From Cryptomeria japonica (lineage: Eukaryota > Streptophyta > Pinopsida > Cupressales > Cupressaceae), in the NCBI RefSeq assembly GCF_030272615.1, contig NC_081406.1, positions 233,606,396 to 233,670,395 of the forward strand: 64,000 nt of DNA, written 5' to 3'. Below are positions 11,903 to 24,658 of this stretch, piece by piece. The position numbers and the translations under genes were made by a program. Below the pieces are notes generated by a model. The model worked only from the letters and a program-made list of their open reading frames with translations, did not search any database and had not been told where the DNA came from. Positions within the stretch are counted from its first letter, which is position 1, and each line of letters starts with the position of its first letter.

Positions 11903-12934
11903 ATTTACCGAGTATCAACCGAGCAGTAACAAAATGCATTGGATGAATAAATACATTATTAAATGAAGGATGCCAATGAGATGGAGACTTATAGAAGATT
12001 GGAATGTCATGCAAGAAGTTTGTTAAGGATCAATGGCAATGAAAATTCAAGAGTTGGATCTACATCACAGATTGAACGGTCATAACCAAGCACAAGTACC
12101 AAGGAAGGTATACAAGTTCCAAGGCAAGATAAAATGTTTTTCAGTTCGAAGGATTCAATGAACCTAGTCCAGTTTGAAGATCTAATGACTAAGATTAATC
12201 ATGGGAAATGTGATTAAGGAGATTAAGCAGTTAGGAATTGCTTATAAATAAGGAAAATTTGATGAACAAAAGAAGTGGGCAAACAGCAGAGCATTGATAC
12301 TGCAGAGGTGATTACTGAGTACAGAAGATTGAAGATCTGATTGAAGAACAGATTGAGAAGCCCAGTAAGGAGGAAGATAAGTTTTATGACAAGATTATTT
12401 TGAGCACATAGAGTCTGCTTTAACATTTCAGATGTGAAGTTGCAGATATATCTTATTACTGTTATTTATTTTTGTAAGTGATAGGAAATCTCTTAACCGA
12501 GTGGACCTAACAATCTTATTTGTAAATCCTCTAACAAGGTTACATTCTGAATGAGTGTTTAAAATCCTTTGACAAGGTCACTTCTAACAAAGTGCAAGAT
12601 TCTGATAGATCTGAGGGAAATCCCTTAACCAGGTCACATCTAGTAATGTGTTTATGTAATCTTTAACAGGATTGGCTTTTAACAGAGCATACTCTAGAAG
12701 AGTATATTTTCCTAGTGGGTCTGAAATCCCACTGTGGTTTTTCCCTATTTGGGTTTCCACATTAAATCTGGTGTTAAATGTGTTTTGTTGTTTCAAGTTT
12801 ATCAATTTATGAGTTTGAATGATTTACAGTCATAGTTTCATGTCAAGTAAGTTCTATTGAGGTTGAATCTAATGAATACTTTGTATTGTGAGTTTATCTA
12901 ATTCACTCCCCCCCCCCCTCACATTTAACTAACA
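11903..12934 (+). repeat. E1 3' LTR, 5'-truncated
   Basis: Homologous to 6954-7982 of the 5' LTR, ending in TAACTAACA. About 450 bp of its start are missing, and it is joined directly to pol coding sequence near 11900. The attta(c/t)cgag similarity at the junction suggests deletion by microhomology or template switching. Confidence 0.85.
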
Positions 12935-13742
12935 CCTAGGTTGTTGTCCTACTTGATAAAAAAAAATCAGTAAAATAATTTACAAGAAAGAAATCAACTT
13001 AAAATGATAACAATTGATAATGAAACTATTCAATAAGAACAAATTTGTCAAAGCATTTCGATGGAACCTTCAAAATTTCCCTGCATTTTGCCAATAGGGT
13101 TAGGTCTGCACTTAAATGAGTCGTTGTTTTGTCTTAAACCCTAAACCCTAGGGTTTTAAAAATGGCTAAGTGAGTATTATTTCATGTCTCGTGCTTTATC
13201 TTATATCCTTTTAGTGACTTGTTCAAGGTTGGTTCCATGGTTTTAAGTCATTGATTGAAGGGTCTTTATGTTGTGCCTTGACCAACCCCTTCCCCTAACA
13301 ACATCTTCTCCCAGTTGCTTTTTATTTCCTTAAGCCCACTATACTTAACTTAAATTAATCTTCATCTGATGTTTGTAGTTTCTCTACGACTTCCTAATAT
13401 GTGATTAATTAAGCACCTTTTCCCTCTCGCGAGATATCCAATTGAGTTTTGGGGCCCACAAAGCATTTTACCCTTATATCTTGCATTAAATATTCAAAAG
13501 AGAAGATTTGACAACTAATGTTCACTCGTAAAAGGGATATTTCTTAGAAGAGATGCAATCACAAGGCCATGATCATCGTTCAATAAAAAGTTGTACCAAG
13601 CACTGAAACCTTGGCATAAAATAGAGAAATCTAATGGCCAACATTGTAGAGTGCCCGGGGAATATGTTAGAGATGTCAGTCTTTCAGGATGATGCTAGTT
13701 GTTGATTGAAAAATGGGCCCATTGAAGGTGTGATTGCATGTT
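12935..13742. other. Intergenic spacer, no gene
   Basis: Unassigned AT-rich sequence between E1 and E2. Near 13136-13152 it holds two telomere-type units, aaaccctaaaccctaggg. Such teloboxes are common in plant DNA and do not mark a chromosome end. Confidence 0.5.
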
Positions 13743-13747
13743 GAAGG

Positions 13748-14652
13748 TGTTGGTAATTCGGATATGTTGATATGGTTTTGTCATTGATGTCAACACTTAT
13801 CAACACTGGCCAAATTGGTTATGTTCACCGACATGCAAGCGACTTATGCATAGTCACCAATATTTGGTTCACCGACAGGTTATATTATTTGGAGACTACT
13901 TGGTTATGTTGAAAACATCATTTGGACACTTTGTTTTGGTGATTTTTTCATTGGCTTATTCAACTTTTCATATTTGTTGTTACCGGCAAATAGGTCCAGG
14001 ATATGCACCGGCAGGTATATCTATTCTAGATCAGCATGACACGTTATGGAGATGATTTGTTATTATTGTAAATGCATTGAGCCGACATCATGCATCCGAT
14101 ATTGATTTATTTGTAATTGATTTTATTGTAATATCTTTAAGTGAGCCAACCTACTCAATTGGTCTTAGGCTATGGTATAAATGTAAGATCTCATTTGTGA
14201 GATTAATAAATGGAAGAAAAGAGATTGTAATTCGGTATATGCAAAAAGAAGCAGAGTTATACACGCAGACATCATTTGAAGGTTGAAGGAAGGATTTTGT
14301 AAAGGAAATCAGAGCTAAACTGGTACTGAATCCAACATATGGAGATGCTATTTTAAGTAGTACATTATCATTGGACTTAATCATCCAATTGTAGTCAGTG
14401 TGACTCTCATTTTGTGATTGAGCAGTGAGCTCTAGGCGCTTGGCCTTTCTGCATGTGCAGACCCCCTATTGCACACACATACTATCTGCAGTAGTATCAT
14501 CTGATTGTGGGTAAGGTTTCCCACCATGGTTTTTCCCCTTACAAGGTTTCCACGTACAAATATTGGTGTTATGTGTTGTGGATGTTATTGTCTTTCTATT
14601 TCATGCATTAATCTTTATCGGTACTGCAATTAACTGATAAAACTATCTACCG
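13748..14652 (+). repeat. E2 5' LTR, 3'-truncated
   Basis: Matches the start of the 3' LTR (19185 on) up to CTACCG, then jumps to gag sequence (CCTAAACTTGATGG). The missing part corresponds to roughly the last 110 bp of the 3' LTR plus the primer-binding site and leader. CCGGGAC also occurs near the intact LTR end, so the deletion may have used short homology. Confidence 0.85.
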
Positions 14653-14654
14653 GG

Positions 14655-17600
14655 ACAATCCTAAACTTGATGGAACCAACTATGGTATATGGAAGATTAG
14701 GATGGAGACATATCTGAATTGCATTGCATTGGAAAAGACATATGGTAGGTTACAAAGAATGGTTACACTATTTCTACTCCTGGTCAGCCTAATCCACCAA
14801 CCTTAGAAAAGATGAGGAAAATGATTGCAAAGCAAGAGAAGCACTTTTGAGTGTATTGTCAGATCAGAAAATCATGTGATTATCAGATAGGTCTACTGCT
14901 AAAGCTATTTGGGATATATTGAAAACATTGAATGAAGGTGATACCACAGTCAAAATTGCAAAACTTGAATCCTTCCAAGTCAGGTATGAAAATCTAAAAA
15001 TGGAAGAGGATGAAAGAATTTCTACTTTTATGGAAAGAGTAAATGAAATTGTTTTGGGTATACAATGTTGTGGAGGAACCTTAAGTGAAGATGAGATTGT
15101 TTCAAAAGTTTTAAGAGCATTTCCACTGGCATCTAAAATGAAAGTAACTGCTATAAATGAATTGAGAACAATGCCTAATACATCAGTAACTAGAGATACT
15201 TTGATTGGAAAACTTTTAGATTTTGAAATTGAGGAATTTGGTCTTGTTACTACTATAAAGACAGATTTAGCTTTCAAGGCATCAACATCATCTGCATCAT
15301 CATCATTTGACAAATCTGATTGGAAAACCTTTTATGTAAGAGAACTTGAAGAAAGTAGGAGAGAAAATGAAGAACTTGAAGAACTTGAAGCACTATTTGC
15401 AAGGAAAATGCCTAAAGGTCCTATTCGAAGTAAGTATGAAGGTAAAGAACCATTTAAATGTTTTAACTACAATAAGATTGGTCATATGGCATCTAGGTGT
15501 CCTGATAGACATGAAAGATTAAAAGAAGAAGCTAGAAGAACATACAAGCCTAACCCTGAATATCAGAGATACATATTTAAGAAAAATAGAGACAAATCTT
15601 GTTATCTCTCTGATGAAGGAGTCATTGATGATTCTGATGAGGATCCGGCAGACAATGGATGGGTTTTTGTTGCTATAACAGAAGATCAACCGACACTTAC
15701 CGTTCAACTAGTAGAGAAGGCCTTGACAGCTATAATTGAAGATAAGGATGAATGGATCATTGATTCAGGATGTTCACATCATATGGCTGGTGATAAAAGT
15801 AAATTCTTAACCTTTCAAGAATACAATGGAGGTTTAGTAAGATTTGGAGATGATAAAGCTTGTTTGATCAAAGGAAAAGGTACTATATCTCTTGATGGTA
15901 AGCACAATACTGATAATGTTTACTATGTTGAAGGTTTAAAGCATAATCTTTTGAGTGTTGGTCAGTTAGTTGAAAAAGGATTTCAGTTACAATTCAAGAA
16001 TGGTAAATGCAAAATCATGAACAAAACTGGTTTGGAAATTGCAACCAGAAATCAGACTAAAGGTAATATCTTTCATTTGAACAATAGTGAAAAGACATGC
16101 TTGATTGCACATATTGATGAAAGTTGGTTATGGCATAAGAGACTCTGTCATGTAAATTTTGATTGCATTGTGAAAATCAGTACAACTAAGGCAGTAAAAG
16201 ATTTACCTAAGATTGTTAAACCCCACAATCCAGTATGTAAGGAATGTCAATTTGGAAAGCAAGTTAGAGCATCTTTTAAGAGTATTCCAGAAAAATCCAA
16301 TAATGCTCTTGACTTAATTCATACTGATTTATGTGGTCCAACAAGAACTAGAAGCTTACAAGGAGATAGATATTTTATGCTAATCATTGATGACTATTCT
16401 AGAATTTGTTGGGTTACTTTTCTCAGGGAGAAATCCGAAACACTTGGGAAATTCAAGCTATTCAAGGTGATGGTAGAGAATCAAACCGGTAAGAAAATTA
16501 AATGTTTGTGATCAGAGCAAGGAGGTGAATTCACATCTAAGGAATTTAATACATTTTGTGAAGTGAATGGAATCAAAAGACAATTGTCAGCACCCCAGAC
16601 ACCCCAACAGAATGGAGTTGTGGAGAGGAAAAGCATAACCATTTTGGATGCTACTAGAAGTATGTTATCAAAAGCTAATCTACCACAAGTATACTGGAGA
16701 GAAGCAGCGAGTACAACCATTTACACATTCAACAAAGTTCACATCAAAGGTGAAACCGGTAAGGCCCCTCATGAATTATGGTTTGGTAATACTCCTACTC
16801 TTGAATATTTAAGAATATTTGGAAGTAAATGCTATATTAGAAGAGATGAGTATATTGACAAATTTTATCCTAGAAGTGATGAAGGAATATTTCTTGGTTA
16901 TTCATCTAAGAGAAAAGCATATAGATGTTTTAACAAAAGATTGCAGAAAATTGTTGAGAGCACAAATGTGAAGATTGATGAACAATTTAGAGAAAATTCA
17001 AGGTACATAGACTCTGAACCAACAACAAAGATATTGACAAATGAACCTACATTGATTACACCAGTACAAAATGAAGATCCAGTTACACCGGCATCATCTG
17101 AAAATTCCACAGTAACTGAGGAATAACAGAAAGCAAAGACACCCCGGTATGTAAGATTGAACCACTCTGAAGATCAAATAATTGGGAACAAGTATCAAGG
17201 AGTCATGACTAGAGGAAGACTGACAAATGAAGAGGTATGTCTTATTTTTCAACTTGAACCAACATCAGTTAATGAGACATATGAAGATAAACACTAGATT
17301 AAGGCTTTGGAAGAAGAATTGGAACAAATTGAAAAGAATAACACATGGACATTAGTTCCCCAGCCTAAACACAAAAATGTGATTGGAACAAAATGGGTAT
17401 TCAGAAACAAACTTAATGAAGATGGTAAAGTAATCAGAAACAAAGCAAGAATAGTGTGTAAGGGATATTCACAGAAAGAAGGAATTGATTATAATGAAAC
17501 CTTTGCACCGGTAGCTAGAATTGAGGTAGTCAGATTATTTTTGGCTTTTGCAGCACACAAGAACTACAAAGTATATCAGATGGATATTAAATGTGCATTT

Positions 17601-18791
17601 CTGAATGGAGATCTTGAAGAAGAAGTTTATATTGAACAACCTGATGGATTTTCTTTGATATATGACAAAGATATGGTTTGCGGGTTAAGGAACACTTTGT
17701 ATGGGTTGAAGCAAGCTCCAAGAGCTTGGTATGCTAGATTGGATAAGTATCTTTCAAAGATTGTTTTTTCTAAAGGTAATGCTGATAGTAACTTATACTA
17801 CAAAGTGACTAATGATGACATCTTGGTTATTGAAGTTTTTATTGATGATATAATCTTTGGAGGAGAAGATGGATTATGTAAAGACTTTTCTAATGAAATG
17901 TAGCAAGAATTTGAAATGTCTATGATTGGAGAGATAAAATTCTTTTTAGGATTACAGATTTCACAAACTGATAAAGGTATATTCTTGAGTCAATCTAAGT
18001 ACTTGAAGGAGTTACTAAAGAAATTTGGCATGGAGAAATCTAAACCGGTAAGCACACCCATGACTACAACCGATAAATTATCACTAAGGGGTGAATCAAC
18101 ACTTGTTAATTTGACTAGGTACAAGTCTATGATAGGAGGTTTACTGTATTTGACACAAACAAGACCTGATATTATGAATGCAATATGTATCGTTTCAAGA
18201 TTTCAGAGTAATCCTAAAGGAAATCATGAATCAGCAGTAAAAAGGATTTTCCGGTACTTACAAGGCACTACAAATCTTGGCTTATGGTATCCTAGAGATG
18301 AAAATTTTGAATTATGTGCATACACAGATGCAAATTGGGTAGGAGATGTAGATGACAGAAAAAGCACCACCGGTGGAGCATTTTTTCTTGCTAGCAGATT
18401 AATTTCTTGGTTGAGTAAGAAACAAAGTTGTACATCTTTATCAACAACAGAATTAGAATATGTTGCAGCAACAACTAATTGCACACAGGTATTATGGCTT
18501 AAGAAAATGTGGAAAAACATAAAGGTAAAATGCAAGGAACCTATAACTATCTATTGTGATAATACAACGGTAATTGATATATATAAGAATCCGGTATTAC
18601 ATTCTAAAACTAAACATGTTTCTATCAAATTAAATTTTCTAAAAGAGAATGTTGAAGAAAAAGAAGTGAAATTGGTTTATGTGAATACTAAAGAGAAGAT
18701 TGTAGATATTTTCACTAGGCCTTTGCCTAAGGAGACTTTTGAATATCTCAGAGATCAACTTGGGGTTATACCCCCACCGGTAGAGACTTAG
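14655..18791 (+). pseudogene. E2 gag-pol polyprotein pseudogene
   Basis: The order is Copia-type: gag (UBN2), zinc knuckle (CFNYNKIGHMASRC, second Cys changed to Tyr), protease (WIIDSGCSHHMAGD, intact), HHCC integrase finger, integrase core, reverse transcriptase and RNase H (TDANWVGDVDDRKS). From 14919 to 18791 everything is in one frame. It is interrupted by TGA at 16509, TAA at 17124, TAG at 17295 and TAG at 17901, with another TGA at 14877. Most are explained by C-to-T or G-to-A change of Arg, Gln and Trp codons. The second catalytic Asp of integrase is Glu (SEQGGEF). The polymerase motif is FIDD where YVDD is usual. The polyprotein ends after FTRPLPKETFEYLRDQLG. Confidence 0.93.
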
Positions 18792-19184
18792 ACAGTTGAT
18801 GTTTGTCATCAATCGACAGAATTAATAGAAAAATCTTTTATTCTAGCTTTGATGAGGAGAACTTCTTCTCAGGGGGGAGTAGTTGATATTTTGTAATGAG
18901 TTGGTATTTTGTATTTGAACTTGGTTTTTGTATTGCTTTGACATTTGATGTCAAAGGGGGAGAGATTGATATGGAAAAACACATGGAAAACACATATTAT
19001 TCCTATGGGGAGAGACTTTATCCCTTGGGAAGAAATTATTACTTTTGGGAGAGATATTATGTATTTTGATTTCTGGTTATGATCTCTTTGGGAGATTATT
19101 GCTTTTAAAATTTTTTGGCATTTCTGTTTTGGCACTTTGATGGTTTTTCCATCTTGTGTTTCCATCAATGCCAAAGGGGGAGAT
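18792..19184 (+). promoter_or_regulatory. E2 multiple polypurine tracts
   Basis: Three G-runs lie between pol and the 3' LTR: caggggggagtag near 18870, tcaaagggggagaga near 18951 and ccaaagggggagat directly before the LTR. The last is the polypurine tract priming plus-strand DNA synthesis. Repeated copies of this type are typical of Sireviruses. Confidence 0.8.
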
Positions 19185-20222
19185 TGTTGGTATTTTGGAT
19201 ATGTTGATATGGTTTTTCATTGATGTCAACACTTATCAACACTGACCAAATTGGTTATGTTCACTGGCATGCAAGTGACTTATGCACAGTCATCGATATT
19301 TGGTTCACCGACAGGTTATATTGTTCAACGACACTTGGAATCACTTGGAGACTACTTGGTTATGTTGGAAACATTGTTTGGACACTTTGTTTTGGTGATT
19401 TGTTCATTGGCTTATTCGAGTTTGCATATTTTCTATTACCGACAAATAGGTCCAAGATATGCACCGACAGGTATATCTATTCCAGATCAGCACGACACGT
19501 TATGGAGATGATTTGTTATTATTGTAAATGCATTGAGCCGACATCATGCATTAGATATTGATTTATTTGTAATTGATTTTATTGTAATATCTTTTAGTGA
19601 GCCGACCTACTCAATTGGTCTTAGGTTATGGTATAAATGTAAGATCTCATTTGTGAGATTAATATATGCAAGAAAAAAGATTGTAATTCAGTATATGTGA
19701 AAAGAAGTAGAGCTATACATGAAGACATCATTTGAAGGTTGAAGGAAGGATTTTGTAAAGGCAATCAGAGCTAAACCGGTACTGAATCCAGCATATGGAG
19801 ATGCTATTTTAAGCAGTACATTATCATTGGATTTAATCATCCAATTGTAGTCAGTGTGACTCTCATTTGGTGATTGAGCAGTGAGCTCTAGGAGTTGGGC
19901 CTTTCTACATGTGGAGACCCCCTATTGTACACACATACTATCTACAATAGTATCATTTGATTGTGGGTAAGGTTTCCCACCATGGTTTTTCCCCTTAAAG
20001 GTTTTCCACGTACAAATATTGGTGTTATGTGTTGTGGATGTTATTGTCTTTCTGTTTCATGCATTAATCTTTACCAGTATTGCAATTAACTAATAAAACT
20101 GTCTACCGACATAAAGTTTGGTTTACTGGTATTAAGCATTAAGTTTTGGTTAAGTTAATTTTGGTTTGAATTTATTAGACAACTGATTCAACCCCCCTCT
20201 TAGTTGTCTCCGGGACCTAATA
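19185..20222 (+). repeat. E2 3' LTR
   Basis: Complete LTR of 1038 bp from TGTTGGTATT to GGGACCTAATA. The last bases are TA where CA is expected, one C-to-T change. The gaagg duplication follows immediately, which fixes the end. Confidence 0.88.
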
Positions 20223-20227
20223 GAAGG

Positions 20228-20819
20228 AACTGGAATATTTTGGTTGTCTCATGCCTTTGTGATACAAGAGTTGTTAGAGGTTAATCATCCCTGCGGAGCC
20301 ACAAAATGAGTACACATGTCCAACAGAGCCCACTGTTTTGAACGAGAAAATTTAAAGGAGATGTAACTGTTAATTAACTTCAAATGTATTCAACCATTTG
20401 ATTGTGCACACTTCTTGAGTATCAATGGTGAATATTTAATTTGCAAAAATACGCAAATTGCAACAAATGCAATATGAATGAAAATCTGACTATTGCAAAC
20501 ATAAAGATAAATGTTTAAGATCATGTTGTGTGTCATAATCATTTATAGTTGATATAATTTAAAGTGTTGAGTGTAGAAGCTTATTGCAAACAGAATTAGG
20601 TTTCTTGGAAAAATTCAATAGCCTTTTGAAACAAGCAATAAGTGACTATGTTCTTGAAATTTTTCAAATTCGATGTTCATCTCTTGTTTTAGTTTCAAGT
20701 GTTAGGGTTTGGGTGAGTTAAAAATATGTTTACTATAAGTTCAAAACAACACTAAGTGCCCTATGTAGAAACCCTAGTCTGTAATCTTTCATAGCTTTGA
20801 AAATGAGTAGAGAAGTATA
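20228..20819. other. Intergenic spacer, nothing recognised
   Basis: AT-rich sequence between E2 and the next solo LTR. I see no gene or repeat structure. Confidence 0.5.
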
Positions 20820-22049
20820 TGTTAGACAGTTTAAATAACTGGAAGACAACTGAGAGGGGGGGTGAATCGATTGTCACAGATTACCGGAAATATTAGCAAT
20901 TTAAACTTTAATACCGGAACCCAAAACATTAATACTGGAATGCTTAAACCAAGTACCAGAATAATAGTTAAACTAATTAAGCATAAACAATAATCATATA
21001 ATAAAATCCATCCACATGACACCAAGATTTATACGTGGAAAACCTGGTAAAGGGAAAAACCACGGTGGGAAGCCTGCCCACAATCAGATAATACTTTTGC
21101 AATAAGTATGTTAATTACAATTGAGGGGCCTACACTTGTAAGAAGGCCAACAACCTAGAGCACACTGCTCATCACAAAAGGAGTCTCACTAACTACATAG
21201 AGATCCAAACTACAATCTGAAGAAGTGTTGAACAACAAAAGATAGCATCTCCTATGCTTGAATATAGTTCTGATTAAGCTCAATACCGAAGGACTAAATG
21301 CTCTTACATAAACCCAATTCAATCTCCAAAGATCGACAAACTCCTCAGCTTGAATGATATTACATTATTCGTACATTACATTCCTTGACGATGACCTCTA
21401 ACTATAACCATGATGATCTACAATGAGATCTTACATCTATATATACAAACCCTCAACCATAAACAATTAGGTTGGCCACCAGATAATAAACCAATTACAT
21501 AATTACAAACCATGTCGGACTTAGACCAAACAAATAATATCCAACACATAAGACATCCTTGAAATACATTGAGAGGTCAAATCCACACGTTAAATTAAAT
21601 TCAATCCATAAGCTAGATCAATCGGGACCCAGTATAGGTCCACATGCTACAACAATGATCTCCATTTGCCAAGTCTCAAACATGATCACCAAAAACATCC
21701 TGAAACTCCACCAGAAGCTACACCAACACCACTTATGCAATTCATCAAAGATGTCCATTAAAATCTCTATCGGTGAAACCCTTATCAGAACCAGAAACTA
21801 AGCTTCTAAGCAAGCAGGATAGCATCCGATCACCAGACTAAAACCAACTGACCAAATATGAGCATGTGTATCATAAACAAGACAATTCCATCTCCAAAAT
21901 ATATCGGATCATGTCAGATCCAAATCAACTAGAATTCACTCAACCTAAAGGGACCAGAAGGGTGTCGGTAAAGCATCCAAACAACTAGTGTTGGCATCAA
22001 TGACAAAACATCAATTCAACACATAATCAATTGCACTAAATGGCCAATA
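20820..22049 (-). mobile_element. Solo Copia LTR, minus strand (TSD gtata)
   Basis: Flanked by gtata at 20815-20819 and 22050-22054. Read on the minus strand it starts with a TGGCCATTT-like block and GTCATTGATG-type sequence. It has the GTGGG-CCCAC stem, ends with the poly-C/TCAGTTGTCTTCCAG block and finishes in CTAACA. It is the same family as the E3 LTR at 46000-47198. There is no internal region, so it is a solo LTR formed by unequal recombination. The 20831-21025 frame is spurious. Confidence 0.9.
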
Positions 22050-22287
22050 GTATAAAGTAGTACGAAGGATCCTTCAAGAAAAATAGGTGAATATTTAATC
22101 AAATAGTTGGATGGAAAGAGATTTGTGCATAATGTCCATGGTCTAGTGGGTATAAATGATAGATTACTTGACAAGTTGCATAGTGTCTGTGATGCTAATC
22201 TCCCATAAATGGGACAAAATTCATTTAGTTACTTCTATTGGAAAATAAATATGAAGCCCCCATTGTGCACTACATGGATGTTGGATC

Positions 22288-23053
22288 TGTTGGCATTATG
22301 GATGAATTGATTATGTGTTGCATTGATGTTTTGTCATTGATGTCAACACTAGCTATTATAGTTGGTTATCGACAAATAGGTTTTGGTTACCGGTAGAAGA
22401 TCTAGTGTTATCTACAGAAGAGACTGTCTGTTGGATACTTCTGGCATGTTTGGATCAATAGAGTATGTTTGGTTTTATGTGTTATATTCTCCTCGAGCAT
22501 GTTTCAATCAGTTGGTATTAACTTGGTAATCGGATGCTATCATTCACTCTTGTAAACCCTTACCGGAGTTGTTTTAAGGTTTAACCGGCATATCTTTCAT
22601 TGAGGAATCTTGATAGGATGCATAAGTGGTGTTGGTGCGGCTTCTAGATGGATTTCAGGATGCTGAAGATGTTCTTTGATCATGCTTCAACTTCTTGAAG
22701 ATATTGCTTTGGCATGTTGGACCTAGAATAGGTTATGGACCGATATCATGTTAACGTGTACTCTACACGTTACCAGGATGTTTTGAGATGTTCTATGAAT
22801 TGGTTATTGATGTTTTAGTCTGAAGACAACATGGCATATCATTGTAATATAGATTTATGTAATGATCTTATTGTAATATCTTTAAGGTGGCCGACCTAAT
22901 AGGTTTAGGCCTTAGGGTTAGTATAAAATGATGTAAGATCTCATTGTAATAGAGTGTCCTGGTCTTGGAATGCAATATCATATGCGAAGGAGATTTGGTT
23001 GATCATAGGTGATCGAATTGGGATTAAGGAAGAGGTCAAAGGCCTCTGGTATT
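22288..23053 (+). mobile_element. Copia LTR (E3 family), left part, split by Gypsy
   Basis: Starts TGTTGGCATTATGG and follows the E3 LTR (GATTATGTGTTGCATTGATG...). It is interrupted at 23053 by the Gypsy element. After removal of one gtatt duplication it appears to continue at 34095-34230, which carries the CAGTCAGTGAGACTC block. There the downstream part is replaced by another LTR. The 22055-22287 segment before it shows no feature. Confidence 0.78.
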
Positions 23054-24320
23054 TGTCTACTCCAACTATAATAATAATAATAACTCTAATTGAAATCTCA
23101 ACCCGAAGTTTGGACATTCATCTGGTAAAGTTACTATTTTCGTGGCTAGTGTTCATTTAGTTATCAACCCAGGGACATAAAACTTGAAATGGGTCTGCAC
23201 TATATATGCACTAAGTTCCTTCAATGGCTATTCTGCATTGTTGCAATAACTAACATTATGTGGAAAGGAAAGGCAAGCATGGAAATTATAGAAGGCTACT
23301 GGAAAAATTATAAAAACATTGCTGGAATGATCTAATATAAATAATAGAAATCACTCTGTTTTGGCTTGGCTGCAGGAACAGTCAGTGGATCTATTTCCAG
23401 TGGCTATAGGAACAGTCAAGGCATGAACTTCTACTGCAACTAAAGAAGAAATAATTTCAATGAGCATAAACATAGGATCACTCACCAAGTGGGCCGCCTT
23501 GGATGAGTGATATCAAGCTTCCAGAAAAATACTTTTAGCAGATCAGAACAACATATCTTTTATTCATTGCTTCCTGAAAATGATTACATGTTTTTAAAAG
23601 AAAAACTCCAGAATGCTTTTTCAAAATTCTCTTCTCTATTCCTTTCTATTATGTCTCCCCTCTAAGAAAAAAGGAAGAGCTTATTAAAAAGCTAAGATCA
23701 ACTACAATGGACAAATCAAATCATGCCTAGAAGAAGAGGTGAATGATTGACTGATGAAGAAGATAACTAGAGCTTTGCTGCATGAAACATGGATCTAGAC
23801 CAGACCACAGTCTTTGCATGCCGTAGCGATATTTTGCGAATTCAATACCCACTAGAGTTAAACTTCCATAGTGCTACCTGGCTACTCCACTCATGCCATA
23901 CCTTACACTCACTCAGCTCCTCTTCAGTTTGATCTCCAGTTATTTCTTACGTGATTCTTCCTTTTTCAGGTGAGAAAGGTGAATATCCACTGCGACATCA
24001 TTTATTATCTGTACTACAACAAAAAAAATATATAAGGACATGCATACGTATTTTATTTATTTAATACATTCATTAATTCACATATGATATTACCCTAAAT
24101 AATCTGCATAGCAACAAGAACACATCGCTTGGCTGCAGGAATAAATGGCATGGCTGCAGGAATAGACCGACAAAGTTCAAACATGATTTCATAAGTTCAG
24201 GTTTAACACATGGAATACATATAGTCAATTTACAATATTTCACTTCTACTATGCAAACCAAAAGATGTCAAAAACCTAAGAGTTTTGATGATTAAAACAT
24301 GACAAAGTCTCAACTTATCA
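23054..24320 (-). repeat. Gypsy 3' LTR
   Basis: About 1267 bp, TGTCTACTCC...CTTATCA on the plus strand. It aligns throughout with 32826-34089, differing at a few percent of positions by eye. It contains several copies of a GGCTGCAGGAA-like word. Confidence 0.9.
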
Positions 24321-24336
24321 TGCCCCCCAACTTTAA
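24321..24336 (-). promoter_or_regulatory. Gypsy polypurine tract
   Basis: On the minus strand TTAAAGTTGGGGGGCA directly abuts the 3' LTR, the expected place and composition for the plus-strand primer. A near-copy lies at 26865-26883, between pol and the last ORF. Confidence 0.85.
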
Positions 24337-24658
24337 GAGTTTGCTGATCCTACAACAAAAGGAAAATTTCTGACTCTTGCTCTAACTCTTAAATCACCAA
24401 TGGTGCCTTTACCTGTCCCCCCTGAAGCCAAGTTCCAATAAAATCCTTTCATTTTTTCTAGCCTGGACCATCTAGCTGTTTCTTCTGTGACTGCATCATA
24501 ATTCTGTTTTGTAGGCTGACATGCCAAAAGAAGCCACAAAAGGATTGGGGGTTGAAAGATCAATGGTAGCTAGTTGTTTGCTTTCTCCCTACCTAACTGT
24601 ATGTATCTGGGGGCTCTTTGCATGGCTGCATGAAAATTTGTAGTGAATAAGGTTCTCC

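Larger units (their letters stand above)
6500..12934 (+). mobile_element. Copia element E1, decayed and internally deleted
   Basis: Order: 5' LTR, tRNA-Met primer-binding site, gag, protease, integrase, then an abrupt jump from the region between integrase and reverse transcriptase into the middle of the 3' LTR. Reverse transcriptase and RNase H are absent, so this copy cannot move by itself. The gag is split by a solo LTR at 8891-10126. The LTR starts TGTTGG and ends CTAACA. The flanking pentamers (aagtt before, cctag after) do not match, so either the ends were rearranged or one boundary is slightly wrong. Confidence 0.85.
13748..20222 (+). mobile_element. Copia element E2 (Sirevirus-like), TSD gaagg
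   Basis: LTR, gag-pol, a polypurine-rich 3' leader and LTR, flanked by gaagg at 13743-13747 and 20223-20227. The 5' LTR has lost its 3' end together with the primer-binding site and the start of gag, so this copy is dead. All pol domains are present in one frame, broken only by stop codons. The long 3' non-coding region with several GGGGGAG tracts is a Sirevirus trait. The lineage call is tentative. Confidence 0.9.

Noticed and set aside
6500-12934. Target-site duplication for E1
   Set aside because: Flanking pentamers aagtt and cctag do not match. A cctag also occurs at 6475 but not next to a TG start.
13136-13152. Telomere remnant
   Set aside because: Only two AAACCCT units; a telobox-sized motif is common by chance and in plant promoters.
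13846-14286. Small open frames in LTRs (also 7084-7478, 12223-12805, 19220-19561, 34478-34690, 44180-44457)
   Set aside because: They lie wholly within LTRs, differ between LTR copies and have no domain.
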